The notes below the pieces were generated by a model, which ran no database searches, was not told the origin of the DNA, and worked only from the letters and a program-made list of their open reading frames with translations. A DNA stretch of 40,844 bases. Source: Opitutus sp. GAS368. GTDB taxonomy: Bacteria; Verrucomicrobiota; Verrucomicrobiia; Opitutales; Opitutaceae. Shown here piece by piece: positions 1-7,762 of the stretch (its first letter is position 1; every line of letters begins with the position of its first letter). The stretch covers positions 1 through 40,844 of the forward strand of contig CAMBRG010000018.1 in the NCBI GenBank assembly GCA_945869845.1. Direction: 5' to 3'. Position numbers and translations under genes: made by a program.

Positions 1-2
1 AA

Positions 3-494
3 CTTACGTTCATGGACAACACCGTCGATGCGTCCACCGGCACGTTGAAACTCAAAGGCACGTTTCCCAACCCCAAGCAGCGCCTCTGGCCTGGGCAATT
101 TGCCACCGTGACCCTCACCTTGGCCGCGCCCGAGGTCCTGACCGTGGCCAGCAGCGCCCTCCAGACCTCCCAAGCCGGGCAACACGTCTTCGTGATCAAA
201 GAAGACAAAACCGCCGAGCTTCGTCCGGTCACCGTCGAGCGTCTCTCCGGGCCCTTGGCCGTCATTGCCAAGGGCGTGGCCGAGGGCGAAACCATCGTGT
301 CCGACGGACAACTTCGCGTGATTCCCGGACGCCCGGTCGAGATCAAAACCGCCGACGCTTCCGGCGGTGGAAAATCCGGCAAAGGCCACAAAACCGGCGA
401 AAAAGCCAAGGGTAAAGCGCCCGAACCCTCGGTTCCCGCAGCTCCGCCCACTCCCCCCGCCGTCACGCCCACGATGGAGAAAAAAGCGCCATGA
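3..494 (+). CDS. RND efflux periplasmic adaptor, C-terminal part (5' end outside window)
   Basis: This is the C-terminal part of a membrane-fusion (adaptor) protein of a tripartite RND efflux pump, which links the inner-membrane pump to an outer-membrane channel. The reading frame is open from base 3, so the gene starts upstream of the window. The first residues read LTFMDNTVDASTGT, the typical beta-barrel segment of MdtA/AcrA-type adaptors, followed by FPNP and a WPGQF turn, then the membrane-proximal domain with VPR-like strand 'SDGQLRVIPGRPV'. The tail (about residues 115-160) is a low-complexity Lys/Gly then Pro/Ala-rich extension. The stop overlaps the start of the pump gene (ATGA), so the two are translationally coupled. 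The substrate cannot be told. Confidence 0.93.
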   Translation, partial: LTFMDNTVDASTGTLKLKGTFPNPKQRLWPGQFATVTLTLAAPEVLTVASSALQTSQAGQHVFVIKEDKTAELRPVTVERLSGPLAVIAKGVAEGETIVSDGQLRVIPGRPVEIKTADASGGGKSGKGHKTGEKAKGKAPEPSVPAAPPTPPAVTPTMEKKAP

Positions 495-3400
495 ACATTC
501 CCGAACACTTCATCCGCCGGCCGGTGATGACGACGCTCGTCACCTCGGCGATCACGCTCTTCGGCTGGATGGCCTACGAGCGCCTCCCCGTCAGCGATCT
601 GCCCAACGTCGACTTTCCCACCATTTCCGTCTCGGCCAGCCTGCCCGGCGCGAGCCCCGAGACGATGGCCGCCTCCGTCGCCACGCCGCTCGAGCAACAA
701 TTTTCCAGCATTGCCGGCATCGAATCGATGACCTCGACCAGCTCTCTCGGGAGCACTTCGGTCACGATGCAGTTCACCCTCGACCGCAGCATCGACGGCG
801 CCGCCCAAGACGTCCAATCCGCCATCGCCGCCGTCCAGCGCCGGCTGCCGCAGGACATGCCGAGCCCGCCATCACTCCGAAAGTCCAACCCCAACGACGA
901 CTCGATTCTCCTCCTCGCCCTCTCCTCCAAAACTCTCGCCCTCTCCGAGATCAACGAACTCGCCGAGACCGTTCTCGCCCAGCGCATCTCCACCGTCGAC
1001 GGCGTCTCCCAAGTCAATGTCTTCGGCGCGCAGAAATACGCCGTCCGCGTCCGCGTCGATCCCCGCGCCCTCGCCTCCCGGAGCATCGGCATCGACGAGG
1101 TCCGCACCGCCCTCAGCACCAACAACGTCAACCTCCCCGCCGGCGTGATCGACGGCGCCTCCAAGGCCACCACCCTTCTCGCCACCGGCCAGCTGAAAGA
1201 CGCCGCCGGCTTCCGCAACGTGATCGTAACCTACCGCAACGGCGCCGCCGTGCGCCTCGGCGACGTGGCTCAGGTTACCGACAGCGTTGAAAATGAAAAG
1301 TCCGTCAGCTGGTTCGACCAGCGCTTCATCAACGGCGTCGAAGATCCGGAATTCGCCGTCGGCACCAAGGAGACCCGGGCCATCGTGCTTTCGATCCAGC
1401 GCCAGCCCGGCACCAACACGATCAAGGTCGTCGATGGCATCAAGGAACTCCTGCCCGCATTTCGGGCCCAGCTCCCCGCCACCATCGACCTTGAAATCGT
1501 CGTCGATCGCTCGATTTCAATCCGCGATTCCGTCCACGACGTGAAGTTCACTTTGGTCCTCGCGATCATTTTAGTCGTGCTGGTGATCTTCCTCTTCCTG
1601 CGCGCGCTCTCGGCCACGATCATTCCCAGCATCGCGATGCCCATCGCCATCATCGGCACCTTTGCCGTGATGTATTTCTTCGGTTTCAGCATCAACAACG
1701 TCACCCTGCTCGCGCTCACCCTCTCCGTCGGCTTCGTGGTGGATGACGCGATCGTGATGCTCGAAAACATCGTCCGCCACATCGAGAAGGGCGAATCGGT
1801 CGTTGCCGCCTCCTTGCGCGGCTCGCGTGAAATCGGCTTCACGATCGTTTCGATGACCATCTCTCTGGTTGCGGTGTTCATCCCCGTGCTCTTCATGGGC
1901 GGCGTCTTGGGCCGCTTGCTCCACGAGTTCGCCATCACCATCTCGGCCGCCATTCTCGTCTCGGGCTTTGTTTCTCTCACTTTGATTCCGATGCTCTGCA
2001 GCCGGTTTCTTAAACCCGTCGACCACGCGAAGCAGCACGGAAAAATCTATGCCGCCAGCGAGCGCGTTTTCCAAGGGAGCGTCGATTTCTACGAGCGCAC
2101 TCTGCGTTACTCGCTCCGCCGGCGCGGCCTCACCATGGGCGTCGCTCTCGCCACCGTTGGCCTCACGCTGTGGCTGATCGTCATCATCCCAAAGGGCTTT
2201 ATTCCCACCGAGGATACTGGCCGCATTCAGGTCATCGTCGAAGCCGCTCAAGACACCTCCTTCGAGGCCATGACCGGCTACCAGCGCAAAGTCATGGCCG
2301 CCATCAAGGCCAACCCCGGCGTGCGGGACATCATCGCGTTCACCGGCTCATATAGCCGGGGCGGTGGCGCCAGCAACACCGGGCGCATGTTTGTCGGTTT
2401 GGTCGATACCGACCGCTTGCCCGCCGCTGAAATCGCCCAACAACTCCGCGCTGCCACCGCGGGGATTCCCGGCGTTCGCGTCTTCCCGACCGTGCCTCCC
2501 AGCATCCGACTCGGCTCGCGCGGTTCTTCCTCAGTTTATCAATACACGCTTTACGGGACTGATTTGCAGGAACTCTACCGCACTACCCCGCTGCTCGTGG
2601 AGCGCGTGCGCGAGGTGCCCGGAATCATTGACCTCAACTCCGACCTACAGATCACCAGCCCGCAGCTGATCATCGACATCGATCGCGACAAAACGTCCTC
2701 CCTCGGTCTTAACGCCCAGCAAGTTCAAGAGGCCCTCTACAGCGCGTTTGGCTCGCGGCAAATTTCCACGATTTACACCTCCACCAACCAGTACGCCGTC
2801 ATTCTTGAACTGGAGGCGAAATACCTCCGCGACCCCGCTTCGCTCGCCCTGCTCTACTTGCGCAACCGCGAAGGTAAACTCATCCCGCTGGAGGCCGTCG
2901 CCAAGCTGCGCCCCTCCGTCGGCCCGCTCACCGTCGCCCATCTCGGCCAGGTGCCCGCCGTCACGATCAGCTTCAATCTCAAACCTGAGCTCGCTCTCAG
3001 CCAAGCCACGGAGGAGATCGAGAAGATCGCGCGAGAAATCCTGCCCGCCACCGTCAGCGGCACGTTTCAAGGCACCGCCGCGGCCTTCACCAGCTCACTG
3101 CAAGGGCTTGGGCTCACTCTCATCATTGCCGTACTCGTGATCTACCTGGTGCTCGGTATTCTTTACGAAGACTTCGTTCACCCGATCACGATTCTCTCCG
3201 GCCTGCCCGCTGCCACGTTCGGCGCGCTCGTCACGCTCCTCGCCTTCGGCGAGGAGCTAAACATGTATGGCTATGTCGGTCTGATCATGCTCATCGGGAT
3301 CGTAAAAAAGAACGCGATTATGATGATCGATTTCGCGCTCGATGCCCGACGCCAACACGGCAAATCCGCCGAGGACGCCATCTTCGAAGCCTGCATTGTC

Positions 3401-3670
3401 CGCTTCCGCCCAATCATGATGACGACGTTTGCGGCCATCGCCGGCACCTTGCCCATTGCCCTCGGCTGGGGCGCCGGCGCCGACGCCCGACGCACCCTTG
3501 GTCTCGCCGTCGTCGGCGGCCTCGTCGTCTCCCAGATCCTGACCCTCTACATCACGCCCGTATTTTATCTCTACATGGAGCGCTTCTCGAAGCACCTCAC
3601 GCCCAAGCCCGTCACCGAGACCGAGGGCTCTTCGCCCGCACTCCCCCAGCCCGCGTTCTTGGGCAAATAA
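491..3670 (+). CDS. RND efflux pump inner-membrane permease (HAE1/MdtB-like)
   Basis: Proton-driven multidrug-type RND transporter of 1059 residues, normal for the family. The N-terminus MNIPEHFIRRPV is the usual start, followed by TM1 and the 'LPVSDLPNVDFPTISVSA' porter-domain entry. Around residues 410-430 the TM4 segment carries the DD pair (GFVVDDAIVMLENI) needed for proton relay. The second half repeats the layout, ending with 'GIVKKNAIMMIDFA' and TM11-12. The overlap ATGA with the adaptor gene shows an operon; an outer-membrane factor gene is not seen downstream, so it is probably upstream or elsewhere. The sequence resembles the MdtB/MdtC branch more than AcrB, but the exported compound is unknown. 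Confidence 0.96.
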   Translation: MNIPEHFIRRPVMTTLVTSAITLFGWMAYERLPVSDLPNVDFPTISVSASLPGASPETMAASVATPLEQQFSSIAGIESMTSTSSLGSTSVTMQFTLDRSIDGAAQDVQSAIAAVQRRLPQDMPSPPSLRKSNPNDDSILLLALSSKTLALSEINELAETVLAQRISTVDGVSQVNVFGAQKYAVRVRVDPRALASRSIGIDEVRTALSTNNVNLPAGVIDGASKATTLLATGQLKDAAGFRNVIVTYRNGAAVRLGDVAQVTDSVENEKSVSWFDQRFINGVEDPEFAVGTKETRAIVLSIQRQPGTNTIKVVDGIKELLPAFRAQLPATIDLEIVVDRSISIRDSVHDVKFTLVLAIILVVLVIFLFLRALSATIIPSIAMPIAIIGTFAVMYFFGFSINNVTLLALTLSVGFVVDDAIVMLENIVRHIEKGESVVAASLRGSREIGFTIVSMTISLVAVFIPVLFMGGVLGRLLHEFAITISAAILVSGFVSLTLIPMLCSRFLKPVDHAKQHGKIYAASERVFQGSVDFYERTLRYSLRRRGLTMGVALATVGLTLWLIVIIPKGFIPTEDTGRIQVIVEAAQDTSFEAMTGYQRKVMAAIKANPGVRDIIAFTGSYSRGGGASNTGRMFVGLVDTDRLPAAEIAQQLRAATAGIPGVRVFPTVPPSIRLGSRGSSSVYQYTLYGTDLQELYRTTPLLVERVREVPGIIDLNSDLQITSPQLIIDIDRDKTSSLGLNAQQVQEALYSAFGSRQISTIYTSTNQYAVILELEAKYLRDPASLALLYLRNREGKLIPLEAVAKLRPSVGPLTVAHLGQVPAVTISFNLKPELALSQATEEIEKIAREILPATVSGTFQGTAAAFTSSLQGLGLTLIIAVLVIYLVLGILYEDFVHPITILSGLPAATFGALVTLLAFGEELNMYGYVGLIMLIGIVKKNAIMMIDFALDARRQHGKSAEDAIFEACIVRFRPIMMTTFAAIAGTLPIALGWGAGADARRTLGLAVVGGLVVSQILTLYITPVFYLYMERFSKHLTPKPVTETEGSSPALPQPAFLGK

Positions 3671-3688
3671 CAGTCGTTCGACGAACCG

Positions 3689-3721
3689 CTGGCGGGGTGC
3701 CGACCGACGGCGCCCTGCCAG
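3689..3721. terminator. Hairpin between convergent RND pump and SDR genes
   Basis: An imperfect stem of about 14 bp (CTGGCGGGGTGCCG against CGGCGCCCTGCCAG, loop ACCGA) lies between the stop codons of two convergent genes. It has no T-run on either strand, so its role as a terminator is inferred from position. Confidence 0.45.
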
Positions 3722-3727
3722 CGCGTC

Positions 3728-4456
3728 TCACCAACGCAGGTGCACGCCGAGGTGGAAATACCCGCCGCTCGGTCCCTCCGGTGGCAACAACGCGAGTGCC
3801 ACACTGGTCTTGGCCCCGTCGGCGATTTCCAACGGTGCGCCCGGACCGCCCATGTCCGTCTTGACCCAGCCCGGATGCGCCGAGTTCACCTTGATCGCCG
3901 TGCCCTTCAACTCCTGCGCGAGCTCGACGGTAAACATATTCACGGCCGCCTTTGAAGCATCGTAGCCGAGCAACCGGGCCGGGTAGATCGGTGAGTTCGC
4001 ATCGCCGTGCTCCGTGAGCGAGCCGAGGATCGACGAGAGATTCACGATCCGCCCCGCCTCCGATTTTTTGAGCAACGGCAGGAAAGCCTGGGTCACCGCC
4101 ACGAGCCCGAAAAAATTCGTGTCGAAGGTCGCCCGCAACGATGCCGCCGTCACCGTGCTCGGCCCCGTTTCCGTCGCGTAGTCGAGCACGCCCGCGTTGT
4201 TCACCAGAATATCCAGCCGCCCGAATTCCTGTTCCACCCGCGCCGCCGCCGCCCGGATCGATCCTTCGTCCGTCACCGTCAGGTCCAAAGCGCGCCCGTC
4301 GATACCTTCCGCCTTGAGCTGCGCCTCCGCAAGGGCTCCACGGCCCGCATCGCGCGAACCGAGCAGCACCGTGATACCTTGGCGCCCAAGTTGCCGGGCC
4401 GTTTCGAGACCGATGCCTTTGTTGGCACCGGTGATGAGAGCAATTTTGTTCTGCAT
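3728..4456 (-). CDS. SDR family NAD(P)-dependent oxidoreductase
   Basis: Classical short-chain dehydrogenase/reductase of 242 residues. It has the Rossmann motif TGANKGIG (9-16), the NNAG motif (87-90) and the catalytic set S142, Y165 and K169 (YDASK). The 'NKGIGLETARQLG' opening is typical of the carbonyl-reductase-like SDRs that reduce carbonyls or quinones with NADPH. It starts at an ATG just downstream of a REP-type palindrome, in the same direction as the old-yellow-enzyme gene, with which it may be co-transcribed; together they suggest reduction of electrophilic or xenobiotic carbonyl compounds. The substrate is not predictable from sequence. Confidence 0.92.
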   Translation of the reverse strand: MQNKIALITGANKGIGLETARQLGRQGITVLLGSRDAGRGALAEAQLKAEGIDGRALDLTVTDEGSIRAAAARVEQEFGRLDILVNNAGVLDYATETGPSTVTAASLRATFDTNFFGLVAVTQAFLPLLKKSEAGRIVNLSSILGSLTEHGDANSPIYPARLLGYDASKAAVNMFTVELAQELKGTAIKVNSAHPGWVKTDMGGPGAPLEIADGAKTSVALALLPPEGPSGGYFHLGVHLRW

Positions 4457-4462
4457 AGAAAT

Positions 4463-4487
4463 TGTAGGAGCGGCTTTATGCCGCGAT
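4463..4487. repeat. REP-type palindromic element
   Basis: The short sequence begins TGTAGGAGCGG and holds a perfect 5-bp stem GCGGC (4470-4474) / GCCGC (4480-4484) around loop TTTAT, followed by GA. It matches from memory the 'GTAGGAGCGGCTT..GCCGCGA' REP repeats abundant in Pseudomonas, Stenotrophomonas and Xanthomonas genomes. It sits in the 45-bp gap between two same-strand genes, the usual REP location. Confidence 0.6.
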
Positions 4488-4501
4488 TCCCGTCTTCTGC
4501 C

Positions 4502-5557
4502 TTATCCCACCATCGCCGGATAATCCGTATACCCGGCCGCACCGGCACCGTAGAACGTCGCGGGCACCGGCTCGTTCAACGCCGCTCCCACCGCAAATCG
4601 CCGCGGCAAATCCGGATTGGCGATAAAAAGCCTCCCCCACGCGACCGCATCCGCGTTGCCCGCCGCGAGCTCGGCTTCGCCCTCGTCCGCTGTGAATCCT
4701 TGATTTGCGATAAACACCCCGCCAAACGCCCGCTTGAGTACCGGCCCGAGCCGCGGCGCCGCCAAGCCTTCGCGTGCACACAGGAAAGCCAGCTTCCGCT
4801 TGCCGAGCTCCGTCGCGAGATAGCCAAACGTCTCCGCCAGGCTCGAGTCGCCCATGCCGTGAGAGTCACCCCGCGGCGCGAGGTGGTAGCCGACGCGGTC
4901 CGCGCCCCATACGCTCGTGACTGCGTCGGTCACCTCCAACGCGAACCGCGCGCGATTCGCCACCGTCCCGCCGTAATCATCCGTTCGATGGTTCGAGGAA
5001 CTCTGCAAAAACTGATCAAGCAGGTAGCCGTTGGCTCCATGAATCTCCACACCGTCAAAGCCGGCGCGCCGCGCGTTTTCCGCCCCGCGCCGAAACGCCT
5101 CGACCACGCCCGCAATCTCCGCCCGCTCCAGCGCCCGGGGCGTTTCAAACGCCTTTTGCGGCCGGATGTGGCTCACGTGCCCGGTTGGCGCGATCGCACT
5201 GGGCGCCACCGGGAGTTTTCCGTCGAGATACACGGGGTCGGAAACGCGTCCCACGTGCCAGAGCTGCAAAAACATCCGCCCGCCCGCCGCGCGCACCGCC
5301 GCCGTGATCGTCGCCCAGCCCGCGACCTGCGCTTCCGACCAGATACCCGGTGTATCCGGATAGCCCACGCCCATCGGATCCACCGCCGTCGCCTCGGAAA
5401 GAATCAGCCCCGCACTCGCCCGCTGCACGTAGTAGTCGCGCATCAGCTCATTCGGCACCCGCCCCGCTGAAGCTCGGCAACGCGTGAGCGGCGCCATGAT
5501 GATCCGATTCGGCAGCGTGAGCGCGCCGAGTTGAAGTGAGGCATGCAATAATCCCAT
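4502..5557 (-). CDS. Old yellow enzyme family alkene reductase (NemA-like)
   Basis: FMN-dependent ene-reductase of the old yellow enzyme family: reduces activated C=C bonds of enones, maleimides or nitro compounds with NAD(P)H. The N-terminus has the hallmark LGALTLPNRIIMAPLTRCRA, followed by 'NELMRDYYVQRASAGLILSEA'. The central HGANGYLLDQFL and the 'NHRTDDYGG' loop carry the substrate- and FMN-contacting residues; 'IANPDLPRRF' near the C-terminus is the phosphate-binding end. The start at 5557 (MGLLHASLQLG) fits the family better than an upstream in-frame codon at 5584. It precedes the SDR gene on the same strand. Length about 351 residues, normal. Confidence 0.93.
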   Translation of the reverse strand: MGLLHASLQLGALTLPNRIIMAPLTRCRASAGRVPNELMRDYYVQRASAGLILSEATAVDPMGVGYPDTPGIWSEAQVAGWATITAAVRAAGGRMFLQLWHVGRVSDPVYLDGKLPVAPSAIAPTGHVSHIRPQKAFETPRALERAEIAGVVEAFRRGAENARRAGFDGVEIHGANGYLLDQFLQSSSNHRTDDYGGTVANRARFALEVTDAVTSVWGADRVGYHLAPRGDSHGMGDSSLAETFGYLATELGKRKLAFLCAREGLAAPRLGPVLKRAFGGVFIANQGFTADEGEAELAAGNADAVAWGRLFIANPDLPRRFAVGAALNEPVPATFYGAGAAGYTDYPAMVG

Positions 5558-5658
5558 AAGCGTTACCCGATGCCTCGATTCCATGGTTGCGCAACCTCAC
5601 CGTTGAAAAAATTTGATCCCGGATTGCACGTCCAACCGCCCGCCGACTCACTTTCAAC

Positions 5659-6321
5659 ATGACCCCACTTCACTACCTCCGACTTCTTTTCGCCGCGGCG
5701 TTCCTTTTTTCGGCCCACGCTTTCGCCGCCCCGGAAAAATGGGCGAACGAGATCGAAAGATATACTCAAGCCGACGCCCTCAAAGCCCCCGCGAAGGGCG
5801 GCGTGGTCTTTATCGGAAGCTCCTCGATCCGCCGCTGGACCAGCCTCGGCACCGACTTCCCCGGCGTCACCCTGCTCAACCGCGGCTTCGGCGGCTCGGA
5901 ATTGCCCGACAGCGTTTTCTACGCCGACCGCATTGTCATCCCCTACGCCCCGCGTCTTGTGGTTGTTTACGCGGGCGAGAACGACCTCCAAATCGGCAAA
6001 TCCGCCGAATCCGTCCTCGCCGCTTTCCAAGCCTTCCACGCCAAGGTCCACGCCGCGCTCCCTCAAACCAAGATTATCTTCCTCGCGATCAAGGAAAGCC
6101 CGTCGCGAGCCAAGATCCGCGACAAGGTTCTCCTCGCCAACAAGCTCATCGCCGCCGACTGCGCCCAAGACCCACGCCTCACCTTCGTCGACGTCGCGAC
6201 TCCGATGCTCAACGCCCAAGGCCAAACCCGCCCGGAACTCTTCATCGCCGACCAGCTCCATTTGAATCCATCCGGCTACGTCATCTGGACCAAGGCGCTC
6301 GCGCCCTACCTCAAGCCATGA
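5659..6321 (+). CDS. SGNH/GDSL-type exported hydrolase
   Basis: Secreted or periplasmic esterase/lipase-like protein of 220 residues. Residues 1-23 are a signal peptide ending AFA. The four SGNH blocks are visible: GSSSIRRW (nucleophile Ser near 54-55), the Gly block 'NRGFGGSEL' (G79), 'YAGENDL' (N108) and the C-terminal 'DQLHLN' (D198, H201). Such proteins deacetylate or deacylate sugars and lipids; the substrate is unknown. Its TGA overlaps the ATG of the next gene (ATGA), so the two are translated together although no functional link is obvious. Confidence 0.9.
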   Translation: MTPLHYLRLLFAAAFLFSAHAFAAPEKWANEIERYTQADALKAPAKGGVVFIGSSSIRRWTSLGTDFPGVTLLNRGFGGSELPDSVFYADRIVIPYAPRLVVVYAGENDLQIGKSAESVLAAFQAFHAKVHAALPQTKIIFLAIKESPSRAKIRDKVLLANKLIAADCAQDPRLTFVDVATPMLNAQGQTRPELFIADQLHLNPSGYVIWTKALAPYLKP

Positions 6322-6941
6322 GCGAGTCGCCCGCCGCCCGCCTCGCCCGCCAGATCGCCTTCATCGTCGAGACCGACAAGCTGAAGAACATCTTCCGCCA
6401 GACGGTGAACACCATCAGCCGCCGCGCCGAGAACGACGCCGAGCACTCCTGGGCGCTCGGCCTCCTCGTCATCACCCTCGCCGAACACGCCAACGTTCCC
6501 GGCCTCGACGTCCTGCGCGCCCTGAAAATGGTCATCCTCCACGACCTCGTGGAAATCGACGCCGGCGACACCTTTGCCTACGACACGAAAAATATGGCGG
6601 ACCAGCACGCGCGCGAGGCCCTCGCCGCCGACCGCATCTTCGGCCTTCTCCCCACCGGCCAGTCCGCCGAGTTTCGCGCACTCTGGGAGGAGTTTGAGGC
6701 CCGCCAGACGCCCGAGTCGAAATTCGCCGCCGCCATCGACCGCTTTCACCCTATGCTGCTTAACTGCTGCACCGAGGGCACCGCGTGGAAAAAGCACGGC
6801 ATCACCGTCGATCGCGTCCTCGCCCGCAACGCCCACATTGCCGAGGGCAGCACCGCGCTCTGGGCCTACGCGCAACACATGCTCCGCGATGCCGTCGCTG
6901 CCGGCCAACTAGCACCTGCTCCCGCTCCCACCACCACTTGA
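6318..6941 (+). CDS. HD-domain phosphohydrolase (YfbR/HDDC2-like 5'-deoxynucleotidase)
   Basis: A 207-residue HD-superfamily protein. The metal site is complete: H43 in 'ENDAEHSWAL', H75-D76 in 'ILHDLVEIDAGDTFAYD' and a late Asp (D141, 'AIDRFHPM'). The HDLVEIDAGD form is that of the YfbR/HDDC2 group, which dephosphorylates deoxynucleoside 5'-monophosphates. The start is taken at 6318, where ATG overlaps the stop of the SGNH hydrolase; a longer open frame upstream runs through that gene out of frame and is not coding. A link with the nearby dgt (dNTP hydrolysis) is tempting but the genes are separated. Confidence 0.88.
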   Translation: MSESPAARLARQIAFIVETDKLKNIFRQTVNTISRRAENDAEHSWALGLLVITLAEHANVPGLDVLRALKMVILHDLVEIDAGDTFAYDTKNMADQHAREALAADRIFGLLPTGQSAEFRALWEEFEARQTPESKFAAAIDRFHPMLLNCCTEGTAWKKHGITVDRVLARNAHIAEGSTALWAYAQHMLRDAVAAGQLAPAPAPTTT

Positions 6942-6972
6942 TAAACTCCGTCACTTCAGCACCCTCCTCCCC

Positions 6973-7716
6973 ATGAATCGCCGCTCTTTCCTCACCCGCA
7001 CCTCCACCGCGGCTCTCGCCGCGTCGCTCACGCCCGCGCTTTCGAAACTCTCCGCCGCCACCGCGACCACGCCCGCCGCTGCCGGTGCCACCTACCCGTT
7101 TGCCGTCTCGCCTCTCGCCTACGACTTCGCCGCGCTCGAGCCGCATATCGACGCCGCGACGATGAAACTCCACCACGGGAAACATCACGCCGCCTACGTC
7201 ACCAATCTAAACGCCGCGCTCAAAGACCATCCCACGCTCCACGGCCAAACCGTCGAACAACTCCTGCGGCAGCGCGAAACCCTCCCGGCGGCCCTCCAGC
7301 CCGTTGTCCGCAACCACGGCGGCGGTCATTTGAACCACGAATTCTTTTGGCAGATTATGCGCCCCGTCGGCACCGCCGGCGCCGGGGGCCAACCGGGCGA
7401 GAAACTCGCCGCCGCCATCACCGCCGAATTTGGCTCGTTCGAAAAATTCCGCGAGGCCTTCAACGCTGCCTCGCTCCGGGTCTTCGGCTCCGGCTGGTCC
7501 TTCCTCATCGTCGATCACGCCACGAAGAAACTGAAGATCACCACCGCCCCCAATCAGGACGGCGAACTTTACCAGACTGACCGCACCTGCCTGCTCGCCT
7601 GCGACGTCTGGGAGCACGCCTATTATCTGAACTACCAAAACCGCCGCGCCGACTACCTCAAAGCCTGGTGGAACGTCGTGGCCTGGGACATCGTCACCCG
7701 TCGGTTCACGGCTTAA
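6973..7716 (+). CDS. Fe/Mn superoxide dismutase with Tat signal
   Basis: Converts superoxide to hydrogen peroxide and oxygen. The first 35 residues are a twin-arginine signal (MNRRSFLTRTSTAALAASL), so the enzyme is exported folded and with metal, an uncommon location for this family. The catalytic domain follows from about residue 45: H67 in 'KLHHGKHHAAY', H122 in 'GGGHLNHEFFW', and D211/H215 in 'DVWEHAYYLNY' are the four metal ligands. The 'GSGWSFL' segment is also conserved. Metal choice (Fe or Mn) cannot be fixed by eye. It lies 31 bp after the HD gene and ends before a strong terminator. Confidence 0.95.
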   Translation: MNRRSFLTRTSTAALAASLTPALSKLSAATATTPAAAGATYPFAVSPLAYDFAALEPHIDAATMKLHHGKHHAAYVTNLNAALKDHPTLHGQTVEQLLRQRETLPAALQPVVRNHGGGHLNHEFFWQIMRPVGTAGAGGQPGEKLAAAITAEFGSFEKFREAFNAASLRVFGSGWSFLIVDHATKKLKITTAPNQDGELYQTDRTCLLACDVWEHAYYLNYQNRRADYLKAWWNVVAWDIVTRRFTA

Positions 7717-7721
7717 GACCG

Positions 7722-7755
7722 AGCCCGATGTCCCCATCGGGCTTTCCTTCTTTCG
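7722..7755. terminator. Intrinsic terminator after superoxide dismutase
   Basis: Perfect 9-bp stem AGCCCGATG (7722-7730) / CATCGGGCT (7735-7743), loop TCCC, followed by a T-rich stretch TTTCCTTCTTT. It lies between the convergent sod and dgt genes and may serve the plus strand mainly. Confidence 0.85.
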
Positions 7756-7762
7756 TACCCCG

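Noticed and set aside
4007..5470. A 487-residue plus-strand frame opposite the SDR and old-yellow-enzyme genes
   Set aside because: Arg/His/Pro-rich translation, typical of a shadow frame, and it crosses two well-defined genes.
5613..6941. A 442-residue frame whose C-terminal part is the HD protein
   Set aside because: The first half is the SGNH hydrolase gene read out of frame (Arg/Pro-rich). Only 6318-6941 matches the HD family.
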